Part shown: piece by piece, positions 33,186-41,057 of the stretch
How positions within the stretch are numbered: position 1 is the first letter of the stretch
Layout of the letters: each line of letters starts with the position of its first letter
DNA from: Candidatus Methanomethylophilaceae archaeon
GTDB taxonomy: Archaea; Thermoplasmatota; Thermoplasmata; Methanomassiliicoccales; Methanomethylophilaceae
Direction of reading: 5' to 3'
Assembly (NCBI GenBank): GCA_017507885.1
Contig: JAFVZY010000004.1
Coordinates: 1 to 57,332, forward strand
DNA length: 57,332 nt
Notes under the pieces: model-generated
What the model was told of the DNA's origin: nothing
What the model saw: only the letters and a program-made list of their open reading frames with translations
The model's database searches: none
Translations under genes and position numbers: made by a program

Positions 33186-34169
33186 ATGTTCGATTTCGAA
33201 CTTGACCGCATCGTTGCGTGGATACGCGACGGGGGTTACACCTCCGTCGCGCTCCAATTACCCGAAGGCTTGAGGATTAGGTCTTCGGAGATAACGGATT
33301 ACCTGTTCGAGAGGACAGGGGTTGACATCACGATCATAGGCTGCCCTTGTTATGGCGCCTGTGATCTTTTTGATTATCATGGTTTGACCGATGCATTGGT
33401 GCACTTCGGCCATTCCCCCATCCCGTCCCAGGGGGACGATCCGAACGTTCTGTACATAGAGTCGCGTTCCGATGTGGAACTCGCGGATTCCGTCGGGGAT
33501 TCCCTCGATTTCCTTCCGGAAAGGATCGGTCTTCTCGCCACCGTCCAATACCTGGGACTCATTCCCGCGGTCACGGATATCCTGGAGGCCAAGGGCCGTA
33601 CGGTCCTCGTCGGTGTCGGCGACTCCCGTATATGTCATCCGGGACAGGTTCTCGGTTGCAACTGCAGTGCGGCCGAGTCCGTCTCTGATGATGTGGATGC
33701 GTTCCTGTTCATAGGTGAGGGCGACTTCCACCCTCTGGCGGCGGCATTCGGTGTCGTCAAGACCGTGGCGGTGTTGAATCCAGTCACATCCGAGGTCCGC
33801 GACATGTCCGAGGTCCGCGACAGGATACTTCGCAGGAGGTTCGGCGCCATACAGGGTGCCCGTGATGCGGAGACATTCCTCGTCATCGTCTGTTCCAAGA
33901 TAGGTCAGAACCGTTCATCCGAGGCGGATCGCATGGTCGAACTCATCAGGTCCCATGGGAAGAGGGCGTTCAAGGCCATCATGGAGGAGGTCACGCCCAT
34001 GTCCCTGATGGCGTACCGCGTGGATGCGTATGTGAACACCGCATGTCCGCGCATCGCCATGGATGATTCCGCAAGATACGACCGCCCCATGCTCACGATT
34101 CCCGAGTTGGAGATAGCCCTCGGGGAGAGGGAGTGGGGGGATTACGTGTTCGATCAGATACGTCCGTGA
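33186..34169 (+). CDS. dph2: Diphthamide biosynthesis enzyme Dph2
   Basis: 327 residues; the archaeal Dph2 homodimer transfers a 3-amino-3-carboxypropyl group from SAM to the target histidine of elongation factor 2 using a non-classical radical. The three cluster cysteine regions are present: GCPCYGACD (about 52-60), LGCNCSA (about 160-166) and NTACPRIAMDD (about 278-288). It starts directly on the L10e stop, without a gap, so its expression is tied to ribosome protein synthesis. Confidence 0.94.
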   Translation: MFDFELDRIVAWIRDGGYTSVALQLPEGLRIRSSEITDYLFERTGVDITIIGCPCYGACDLFDYHGLTDALVHFGHSPIPSQGDDPNVLYIESRSDVELADSVGDSLDFLPERIGLLATVQYLGLIPAVTDILEAKGRTVLVGVGDSRICHPGQVLGCNCSAAESVSDDVDAFLFIGEGDFHPLAAAFGVVKTVAVLNPVTSEVRDMSEVRDRILRRRFGAIQGARDAETFLVIVCSKIGQNRSSEADRMVELIRSHGKRAFKAIMEEVTPMSLMAYRVDAYVNTACPRIAMDDSARYDRPMLTIPELEIALGEREWGDYVFDQIRP

Positions 34170-34221
34170 TTCCGGGTTGATCTCCCGATATTTTCATATC
34201 GTTTCAGTAGGATTCAACGTC

Positions 34222-34818
34222 ATGGAATTCATGCAGGCCCTCATCCAACGTCGTTCCGAATACTCTCTGGATCCGAACATCGGCGTATCGTTTCAGACGA
34301 TTGTCGATATGGTCGCGGATGTGGCCGTCCATGTCCCATCGCCGTACAACGTCCAGTCCCACAGGGCCCTGGTTCTGTCCGGAGAGGATCATGGGGATCT
34401 ATGGAACATCGTCCGGGAATCCCTGGTGGAGAAAATCGGGGAGGAGAGGTTCGAATCATCGAGGAGTCGCATCGATTCGTTCGCTGCGGCGGCGGGAACG
34501 GTGTTGTACTTCATAGACGACCCGTCCGTGGATTTATTGTGTGAACAACAACCATCCTATGCATCCAATTTCCCCACGTGGGCCGAACAGTCATGCGGGA
34601 TGTTCCAATACGCGGTATGGATGGCGTTCGGTGACATGGGGCTGGGTGCGAATCTCCAGCATTACAATCCGCTCATAGATTCACGTGTGAGGGAGAGGTT
34701 CGGCGTACCCGAGGGTTACAGACTCGTGTCGCAGATGCCTTTCGGAAGGATCGTGGATCCCGTTCCCCCGAGAACCACCTTGGACAGGGGCGTTCTCGTT
34801 TCATCATCTTGTTGGTGA
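34222..34818 (+). CDS. Nitroreductase family flavoprotein
   Basis: 199 residues from the ATG at 34222. The N-terminal MEFMQALIQRRSEYSLD has the RRS FMN-phosphate contact, and the middle segments (SYASNFPTWAEQSCGMFQYAVWMAFGDMGLGANLQHYNPL) and end (EGYRLVSQMPFG) match small nitroreductases. These bind FMN and reduce nitro, quinone or similar compounds with NAD(P)H. A TATA-like GATATTTT about 26-34 bases upstream supports this start; the open frame extends 15 codons further. Confidence 0.85.
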   Translation: MEFMQALIQRRSEYSLDPNIGVSFQTIVDMVADVAVHVPSPYNVQSHRALVLSGEDHGDLWNIVRESLVEKIGEERFESSRSRIDSFAAAAGTVLYFIDDPSVDLLCEQQPSYASNFPTWAEQSCGMFQYAVWMAFGDMGLGANLQHYNPLIDSRVRERFGVPEGYRLVSQMPFGRIVDPVPPRTTLDRGVLVSSSCW

Positions 34819-34848
34819 TCGCGCCTCTCGCCCCCACCATGCACATCT

Positions 34849-34857
34849 TTGAAATAA
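34849..34857 (+). promoter_or_regulatory. TATA box of mtxX
   Basis: TTGAAATAAT-type element, 22-30 bases before the ATG at 34879. Confidence 0.4.
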
Positions 34858-34878
34858 TGAGATGCGTTAGGCCGGGTC

Positions 34879-35622
34879 ATGTTCACATCCAAGGAGCTCC
34901 TATGTGCGGATTTGCCCGACGTCCGCGTGGGAATCGGTCGTGGAAGCGACTGTGGAAACGTGGAGAGGAGTGTTCGCGGGATGGAGGGTCGTGACGTCGT
35001 CATCTACGACGACCCCGAGGAGTTCATGGACGATTTCATGTCCGGTGAGATCGATGCCGCCATCCGCGGCGACATGTCCTCATCCAAACTTCTCCCCATA
35101 CTGAAAGAGAAGACCGGCATCAAGAATCTCGAGAGGGTTGCTTTCATGGAACCCATCGACAGCAAGATGTTCATCCTTGCACCCGTCGGCATAGACGAGG
35201 GATGGACCCCCGATCAGAAGTACGACATGGCCGTCAGATCCGTCGAACTCGCACGCAAGGTCGGAATGGGCTCGAGGATAGCCATCATGTCCGGTGGAAG
35301 ATGCGAGGATGTGGGCAGGTACAAGGTGGTGGATGATTCCATCGAGAATGCCATGAACCTTGTGAAGAGGTTGGTCGACGACGGGTACAACGCGTACCAT
35401 TCGCAGATTCTCCTTGAGAACGCCGTGAGGGAGGCGGATATAATCATCGCCCCCGAAGGCATTATCGGAAACATTATTTTCAGATCCCTGCACTTCGTCG
35501 GAGGTGCGGAGGCCCTCGGTGCCCCCGTGGTCAACATGGACCGCGTGTTCGTCGACACGTCCCGTGCCAAGTACGATTACAGGGATTCCATCGCATTGGC
35601 GATGCTATTGACGGAGGAATGA
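34879..35622 (+). CDS. mtxX: Methanogenesis marker protein 4 (MtxX)
   Basis: 247 residues related to the phosphate acetyl/butyryltransferase fold and annotated in methanogens as MtxX or methanogenesis marker 4. Typical segments are VRVGIGRGSDCGNVERSV near the start, EIDAAIRGDMSSSKLLPIL, SRIAIMSGGRCEDVGRY and EADIIIAPEGIIGNIIFRSLHFVGG. Its biochemical role is not known. The gene is nearly restricted to methanogens and is direct evidence for that lifestyle. It overlaps the start of queD. Confidence 0.88.
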   Translation: MFTSKELLCADLPDVRVGIGRGSDCGNVERSVRGMEGRDVVIYDDPEEFMDDFMSGEIDAAIRGDMSSSKLLPILKEKTGIKNLERVAFMEPIDSKMFILAPVGIDEGWTPDQKYDMAVRSVELARKVGMGSRIAIMSGGRCEDVGRYKVVDDSIENAMNLVKRLVDDGYNAYHSQILLENAVREADIIIAPEGIIGNIIFRSLHFVGGAEALGAPVVNMDRVFVDTSRAKYDYRDSIALAMLLTEE

Positions 35623-36098
35623 TGATGTATCTTGAAATAGACGGCGGCTACGGCGGAATCAGATTCTCCGCCTGCCATTTCATACCGAACCACGAGAAGT
35701 GCTCCAGGCTCCACGGCCATTCCTACATCGTGCGTCTCCGCTTGGAGGGCGACATCGATGAGAACGGCATGATCATGGACTTCGTGGTCATCAAAAAGAA
35801 GTTGAAGGAGATGATCGAGGAGTTCGACCACAGGACCCTGCTCCCCACCCGTTCGGATATCGTGAAGGTGGAGACCATCGGTGATTCCGTGGAGGTCCTC
35901 ACCTGTGGAAAGAAGTACCTGTTCCCTCTGGAGGATGTCGCGTTCCTGGAGATACCCACCACCACCGCCGAGGCCATGAGCCGTATGATGACCGAGAGGA
36001 TGGTCGCAGAGGTCGATTTCCCTGCAAACGTCAGGTCCGTCGCAATCGGATTGGACGAGGAGAGGGGTCAGACCGCATGGTACACGGAGGTGCTTTGA
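35619..36098 (+). CDS. queD: 6-carboxy-tetrahydropterin synthase QueD
   Basis: 159 residues. Zinc histidines appear as SACHFIP (His20) and HGHSY (about 33-37). FDHRTLLP has the catalytic Asp-His pair, and the PTTTAEAMS segment with the acidic residue near IGLDEERGQTAWY completes the site. The enzyme converts dihydroneopterin triphosphate to 6-carboxy-tetrahydropterin, the first step toward preQ0 and archaeosine in tRNA. GGAGG at 35612-35616 could serve any of three consecutive ATG codons (35619, 35622, 35625). Confidence 0.93.
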   Translation: MMMYLEIDGGYGGIRFSACHFIPNHEKCSRLHGHSYIVRLRLEGDIDENGMIMDFVVIKKKLKEMIEEFDHRTLLPTRSDIVKVETIGDSVEVLTCGKKYLFPLEDVAFLEIPTTTAEAMSRMMTERMVAEVDFPANVRSVAIGLDEERGQTAWYTEVL

Positions 36099-36766
36099 TG
36101 ACCAGGGCGGTCGTCCTGCTTTCCGGAGGATTGGACTCCACCACCACGCTGGCACAGGCGATCGATGATGGATGCGAGGTCACCGCCATCAGTTTCAGAT
36201 ACGGGCAGAGGCACACACGCGAGTTGAAATCCGCAGAGGATGTTTGTGCACACTACGGTGTCGACCATGTCGTCATCGATTTGAACCTCAGCATGTTCCG
36301 TTCCGCCCTTACCCGTGACGACCTCGACGTCCCCATGGACAGGGAGGGGGAACTCTCCGAGGAGATTCCGATAACCTATGTTCCCGCCAGAAACATCATA
36401 TTCCTGAGCATCGCCGCGGGATTGTGCGAATCCGTTGATGCGGACCGCATCTACATAGGGGCCAATGTAGTGGACTATTCCGGATATCCCGATTGCCGTC
36501 CCGAGTTCTTCGAGGCGTACGAGAACATGATCGCCAAGGGTACCAAGGCCGGTGTCGAAGGCAACCCCATCAGGATAATGACGCCCATAATCGATCTCTC
36601 CAAGGCGGACATCGTCAGACTCGGAAAGAAACTGGGTGCCCCGTTGCACCTTTCATGGTCATGCTACAATGGCGGCGACCTCGCCTGCGGACATTGCGAT
36701 TCCTGTAGACTCAGACTCAAGGGCTTCGAAGAGGCCGGATACAAGGACGAAATCGGGTACGAGTGA
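36098..36766 (+). CDS. queC: 7-cyano-7-deazaguanine (preQ0) synthase QueC
   Basis: 222 residues. PP-loop motif LLSGGLDSTTTLA at about 7-19. VPARNIIFLSIAAGLCE and the four zinc cysteines near the end (SWSCYNGGDLACGHCDSCRLR) are diagnostic. It forms preQ0 from 7-carboxy-deazaguanine with ATP and ammonia. The ATG overlaps the last base of the queD stop. Confidence 0.95.
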   Translation: MTRAVVLLSGGLDSTTTLAQAIDDGCEVTAISFRYGQRHTRELKSAEDVCAHYGVDHVVIDLNLSMFRSALTRDDLDVPMDREGELSEEIPITYVPARNIIFLSIAAGLCESVDADRIYIGANVVDYSGYPDCRPEFFEAYENMIAKGTKAGVEGNPIRIMTPIIDLSKADIVRLGKKLGAPLHLSWSCYNGGDLACGHCDSCRLRLKGFEEAGYKDEIGYE

Positions 36767-36767
36767 C

Positions 36768-37394
36768 ATGCTGATATGCGAGATATTCAAATCCATACAG
36801 GGCGAAGGTCTCATGATGGGTATGCCCACGGTTTTCGTCAGGACCGTGGGATGCAATCTTTCCTGTGAATGGTGTGATACGCGTTACTCCATGGATGGCG
36901 GTACCGAGATGGAACTCGACGAGATCATGGATGCCGTGGGCGATTGCCCTCATGTCTGTGTCACCGGAGGGGAACCTCTTCTGCAGGGGGACATGCCCGA
37001 ACTTCTTCAAATGATGATGGATGCGGGGAAACAGGTCGTTCTGGAGACCAACGGTTCCATGGACCTGTCCGTCGTTCCCGTGCATCCGTCGATGCTTATC
37101 AGCATGGACATCAAGTGTCCATCGTCCGGAATGACCGACAGGATGCTGCTTTCCAATCTGACCCTGCTTTCAAAGAAGGATCAGTTAAAGTTCATAGTCC
37201 GTGATGACGCGGATTTCGATTTCGTACTCGACCTTTTGAAGGAGCATCCTGTGGACACCAACATCATATTCGGTCCCGTGGGCGGTACGGTCAATCTCGA
37301 ATGGCTTGTGGACAGGGTTCTTTCAAGCGGACTCGAGGCACGCGTTCTACCTCAGCTTCATAAAATCATCTGGGGAGATCGCAGATCCGTGTGA
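36768..37394 (+). CDS. queE: 7-carboxy-7-deazaguanine synthase QueE
   Basis: 208 residues; a small radical SAM enzyme that contracts 6-carboxy-tetrahydropterin to 7-carboxy-deazaguanine. The cluster motif CNLSCEWCD (CxxxCxxC) is at about 29-37, FKSIQGEG at about 6-13, and VTGGEPLLQ at about 66-74. It starts one base after the queC stop, and the open frame upstream is only the overlapping queC sequence. The order queD-queC-queE provides the whole branch to preQ0 after GTP cyclohydrolase. Confidence 0.95.
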   Translation: MLICEIFKSIQGEGLMMGMPTVFVRTVGCNLSCEWCDTRYSMDGGTEMELDEIMDAVGDCPHVCVTGGEPLLQGDMPELLQMMMDAGKQVVLETNGSMDLSVVPVHPSMLISMDIKCPSSGMTDRMLLSNLTLLSKKDQLKFIVRDDADFDFVLDLLKEHPVDTNIIFGPVGGTVNLEWLVDRVLSSGLEARVLPQLHKIIWGDRRSV

Positions 37395-37449
37395 ACCACG
37401 CCTCCAAATACTGGAGGTGTTTAATTCTCTTTATAAACTCTTTCGTTAT

Positions 37450-37460
37450 TGTTATATAAT
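37450..37460 (+). promoter_or_regulatory. TATA box of the symporter operon
   Basis: TGTTATATAAT lies about 51-61 bases before the accessory-protein ATG. The leader contains a GTCGGT-CCAT-ACCGAC hairpin at 37480-37495 of unknown role. Confidence 0.5.
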
Positions 37461-37510
37461 GATCCCTGATAACGCTGACGTCGGTCCATACCGACAGGAT
37501 AGCGAAACAA

Positions 37511-37624
37511 ATGTTTGGATTGGAGGATCCGTGGATCTGGAGTTCCTATATCGTCGGTTTGATCGGTGTTGTGTTCTGTGTGGTCTACGGATGGAAGAAT
37601 CGTGACAGGGAGGACGATGAGTAA
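37511..37624 (+). CDS. Symporter small accessory protein
   Basis: 37-residue membrane peptide beginning MFGLEDPWIWSSYIVGL, with one span (about 9-27) and a charged tail KNRDREDDE. The FGLEDPW-W-YI pattern and the position directly before a sodium/solute symporter match the small accessory proteins known beside SSS transporters. The stop codon overlaps the symporter ATG by one base (TAATG), so both are translated together. It is too short for ordinary gene finders. Confidence 0.85.
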   Translation: MFGLEDPWIWSSYIVGLIGVVFCVVYGWKNRDREDDE

Positions 37625-39249
37625 TGGTCGACACCGTCACGTTGGGAGCGGTCACCTGTGTGTTCTTGGGTTTGACCGTGTATCTGAGCTGGTACGGATA
37701 CAGGAGTACCCGCAACAACGACCAGTTCCTTCTCGGAAAGAACAAAGCGAACGCAATTCTGATTGCCTTATCTTACGGTGCAACATTCCTGAGCACATCT
37801 GCCATCGTCGGTTTCGGAGGAATGGCGGCCAAATACGGTTTGTCCATCGTATGGTTGGCCGTCCTATGCATCATCGTCGGTACTATCATCGCATTCCTCG
37901 TGTTCGGTAAACCCACACGCAGAATAGGACAGAAGCTCGGTGCCAACACCTTTGCAGATCTTCTCGGAAAGAGGTTCAGGTCACACACGATCAGGACCGT
38001 CGTCGCATTGATCGTCCTTATTGGAATGCCGATTTATTGTGCAGCGGTTCTCATCGGTGGTGTGAATTTCGTTTCCGTCACCATGGGCATCGAGAAGAAT
38101 CTTGCACTTCTCGGACTTTCACTCATCGTGGTTCTGTATGTCACATACGGAGGGGTCATCGCCGTCATGTACAACGATGCCCTGCAGGCGGGAATCATGT
38201 TCGTGGGAATGTTCATCATCCTGATTTTCACATTCACCCAGCTCGGAGGAGTCGAGAACGCATTCGTCGGTCTCAGCAATCTGTGGGAGATGAAAGCGGC
38301 CGACTTCGGCAGTCTCGTGGCCAGTGGAATGAACGGATGGACCGAGGCCCCCTCATTCGGAACACCGATATGGATGACAGTGGTCACCACTCTTCTCATG
38401 GGAGTCGGTATCGGGTCCCTTGCCCAACCCCAGTTGGCTGTTCGTTTCATGAGTGCCAAGGACGATAAGACTCTCAACAAGTCCATCGCCATAGGTGCCG
38501 TGTTCATCTTCCTGGTCCTTGGAACCGCATTCACCATCGGTCCCCTCAGCAATCTGTTCTTCTTCAACGAGCACGGTTTGGTTTCGACCGAGTACATAAC
38601 CAACTCGGACATGATCATACCCACCTATGTGAACGAGCTTTTTGCCAACACCACTCTCGGTGATCTGTTCATTTCCGTGTTCATCCTCGCACTCGTCTGT
38701 GCCACCATCTCCACCATGGCCGCACTTCTGCATACCATGGGATCATCCGCGGGATACGACCTGTGGGGGCAGATAAAGGAGCGCATGGGAGAGAAGCTCG
38801 AGAGCGGAGATGTCAAGTCCCTTGGTGCCAGCCGTATCGCCACCATGATAATTATGATCGTCGTCGTTGTCATGGCATACATGATGCCTTCCAACATCAT
38901 CGCAAGAGCCACTACGATCTTCATGGGACTCACCGCCGCGGCACTTCTGCCCACCTTCGCATACGGCCTCTACACCAAGAAGCCCAATGTGCTCGCCGCT
39001 GAGATCAGCATCGCCGTCGGTGCCATCTCCTGGACCATCTGGGCGTTCTTCATCGAGCGCACCACTTCAGGGATGATGGGGGTTTGCGAGGCATTGTTCG
39101 GTGTACCCTACCTCTTCGAGGGAACGATCGGATACGTGGATCCCCTCGTCATCGGACTTCCGTTGTCGGCAATCACCCTTGTCCTCTGCATCCTTGCATT
39201 AAAGAAAGTCAACAAGGGGTATATCGACGACCCTTTGCTTGATGCCTGA
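37624..39249 (+). CDS. Sodium/solute symporter (SSS family)
   Basis: 541 residues with about 13 spans in the LeuT-like fold. The first span is followed by the typical STRNNDQFLLGKN loop, and ALSYGATFLSTSAIVGFGG forms the unwound Na+-binding span. YGGVIAVMYNDALQAGIMF and GSLAQPQLAVRFMSAKDDK are SSS signatures. The solute could be proline, pantothenate, acetate or another small organic compound; sequence alone cannot decide. Coupled to the small accessory protein just upstream. Confidence 0.92.
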   Translation: MVDTVTLGAVTCVFLGLTVYLSWYGYRSTRNNDQFLLGKNKANAILIALSYGATFLSTSAIVGFGGMAAKYGLSIVWLAVLCIIVGTIIAFLVFGKPTRRIGQKLGANTFADLLGKRFRSHTIRTVVALIVLIGMPIYCAAVLIGGVNFVSVTMGIEKNLALLGLSLIVVLYVTYGGVIAVMYNDALQAGIMFVGMFIILIFTFTQLGGVENAFVGLSNLWEMKAADFGSLVASGMNGWTEAPSFGTPIWMTVVTTLLMGVGIGSLAQPQLAVRFMSAKDDKTLNKSIAIGAVFIFLVLGTAFTIGPLSNLFFFNEHGLVSTEYITNSDMIIPTYVNELFANTTLGDLFISVFILALVCATISTMAALLHTMGSSAGYDLWGQIKERMGEKLESGDVKSLGASRIATMIIMIVVVVMAYMMPSNIIARATTIFMGLTAAALLPTFAYGLYTKKPNVLAAEISIAVGAISWTIWAFFIERTTSGMMGVCEALFGVPYLFEGTIGYVDPLVIGLPLSAITLVLCILALKKVNKGYIDDPLLDA

Positions 39250-39273
39250 TGGTAAAATGTGTCTTCATGACAC

Positions 39274-39310
39274 CCCCTGCAACCGCATGCGTTGCAGGGG
39301 TAAACGGTTT
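39274..39310 (+). terminator. Terminator of the symporter gene
   Basis: Perfect ten-base-pair stem CCCCTGCAAC/GTTGCAGGGG around CGCATGC, followed by TAAACGGTTTATTT. Confidence 0.75.
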
Positions 39311-39312
39311 AT

Positions 39313-39531
39313 TTATGGATCCTTGTCTTTTTCGAGGAGTCCGTATCTTATCAGCCCGTAGAAGGACAGAGCCATTATCACAAGGATGATGGTTTGGACA
39401 ACCTGGAATCCGAGTTCTGTTATGCCGTAGTTGCCAATGTCGAAGTCACGGGGGTCGATGTTGTAGTTTATTATTATCGACGCTATGAACATCGTTGCTG
39501 ATGTTATCAGAATCCTATCATTTTTCATCAT
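39313..39531 (-). CDS. Small membrane protein with two spans, A+T-rich
   Basis: 72 residues: spans at about 7-23 and 42-63, the loop NIDPRDFDIGNYGITELGF between them, and the tail LEKDKDP. No family is recognised. Codon use is visibly A+T-richer than in the flanking core genes, like the exported protein four bases upstream with which it probably forms an operon. Stop is TAA. Confidence 0.6.
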   Translation of the reverse strand: MMKNDRILITSATMFIASIIINYNIDPRDFDIGNYGITELGFQVVQTIILVIMALSFYGLIRYGLLEKDKDP

Positions 39532-39535
39532 ATTA

Positions 39536-40711
39536 TCAGGTCCAGGGTTCCATTATCTGGAAATGTCCTCCATTTGAAAACAGATTCACTTGCAAGATAT
39601 TTTCAGTGAAATTTCTATAAGCTTGGACAAAACCAAACAATTCACTTGTTTTTTCGCAATATGTAATCTTGTGCAACTCGAGTGAATCGATAGCAATGGA
39701 CGATCCACTGAGCATTATGCCCGGTTTTGCTGTATAGGATTTTCCTCCGTTCCCACGTTCATTGACATCATGCCAAATGTTGACCGTGTCGTTAACCATG
39801 CTCGATGTATTGTATATGGTGGTTTCGTGATCTTCATAATACCAGGATGTATCACGTCTAAATTCGGGTGCAGAGGGTACCAGATTTACATCTGCGGTGA
39901 AACTGGTTTCAGTAACTCCTGATGTAGATGCAGGTTCATGAGATATCAGCTCATGGGTTTGATATCCCGTTTTATATTTTATGTCAGATATGCGATAATT
40001 TCCGATGGAAAGCGTGTATTGTTCCACGGATATAGTCATAAATTCATTGTTTGGATCGGAATGATTTCTCAATACACTCATTTCATATGTGGTGCAATAC
40101 TCATATATGTTCGAGATGTTGAATTCCACTGTGGAATAACCCATCGAGTCCCAATACGATTGTTCATCATTTAGAGTTAGATTATCGCTTCTATCGATTA
40201 CTTTGGATGGTGTGTTTGATGCCCAGATGGTGGCTTTTTTGATGGATTCGACCTCATCATATCCAACATTTGAGTAAGTATGGAGTTTTCCGTTTATATC
40301 TACGTACATTCCATGGGTGTCACACCCTTCTGTTTGTGCATACAGGGGGATTTGAATTCTTTCAGACGTTATGAATGGGTTTGTGTCGCTTTTAACAATA
40401 ACCGGTTCGTTGTTCGACAATGCATTGTTTATGCAATCAATAAACGAATCAGTTGTATTTTGAGATAGCCACGATTCATCATATATGTGGATACTGTTGG
40501 ATGGAATTGTGGTGGGATGGTCTGAAGACGGGATTGTGTATTCGTCAAAAATCTCCTGATACACGGTTGTTTCTTCGGAATAAATTATGACGTTATTGTC
40601 CAATTCAATGTGTGACTGTTTATCATCACTTGATACTGTATTAAAATGGGAGATAATTGCACATACTATCACGATCGCAGACAGTGCGATGGCGGTGATT
40701 TTAGTATTCAT
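39536..40711 (-). CDS. Exported A+T-rich protein of unknown function
   Basis: 391 residues with an N-terminal signal anchor (TAIALSAIVIVCAII, about 5-19) and a polar extracytoplasmic region rich in N, S, T and D with many N-x-S/T sites. Few cysteines; no repeat or enzyme motif is seen. AGGAGGTT directly before the ATG is the strongest ribosome site in the window. Composition is clearly more A+T-rich than the surroundings, suggesting recent acquisition. Together with the small membrane protein downstream it could form a surface complex (inference). Confidence 0.65.
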   Translation of the reverse strand: MNTKITAIALSAIVIVCAIISHFNTVSSDDKQSHIELDNNVIIYSEETTVYQEIFDEYTIPSSDHPTTIPSNSIHIYDESWLSQNTTDSFIDCINNALSNNEPVIVKSDTNPFITSERIQIPLYAQTEGCDTHGMYVDINGKLHTYSNVGYDEVESIKKATIWASNTPSKVIDRSDNLTLNDEQSYWDSMGYSTVEFNISNIYEYCTTYEMSVLRNHSDPNNEFMTISVEQYTLSIGNYRISDIKYKTGYQTHELISHEPASTSGVTETSFTADVNLVPSAPEFRRDTSWYYEDHETTIYNTSSMVNDTVNIWHDVNERGNGGKSYTAKPGIMLSGSSIAIDSLELHKITYCEKTSELFGFVQAYRNFTENILQVNLFSNGGHFQIMEPWT

Positions 40712-40727
40712 TAAAAACCTCCTATTA

Positions 40728-40967
40728 TTAAATAGAAATCATAATTATACATAAGTTTCCACAGTAAACCCAAATCGCGGTTTGTGTGGTTACATCACCC
40801 CGGGTCACCTGGCCCGATACAGGGGGTTCTAGCCCGAAAACCCCGAGGATCCCACGGACGTTCTTCGGCATCGCGGTGAGTCTCCAATCGCCGGTGTTCC
40901 CTACGGCCGACACGGTCGAGAGGGACAACGGCATCTCGTCGACAGTCCTTCCGTTCACCGAATCCAC
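40728..40967 (-). other. Uncharacterised open frame or remnant downstream of the winged-helix gene
   Basis: 79 codons from a GTG, including VNGRTVDEMPLSLSTVSAVGNTGDWRLTAMPKNVRGILGVFGL. The same frame is open all the way back to the TGA of the 504-residue regulator, about 110 codons in total. G+C content is like core genes, unlike the A+T-rich pair beyond it. It could be a small gene, or the former 3' part of a longer one. Nothing else is seen in the 40712-41057 gap except an A+T-rich promoter area before the exported protein. Confidence 0.25.
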
Positions 40968-41057
40968 GTCCGTATGGAGTTTGAAGGGGTCGTGTGTGCA
41001 TCCGTTTTTTTCGTTGAGACGGGTATCTCCATCTCCTCGTCCAGGTCGAATCCGATT

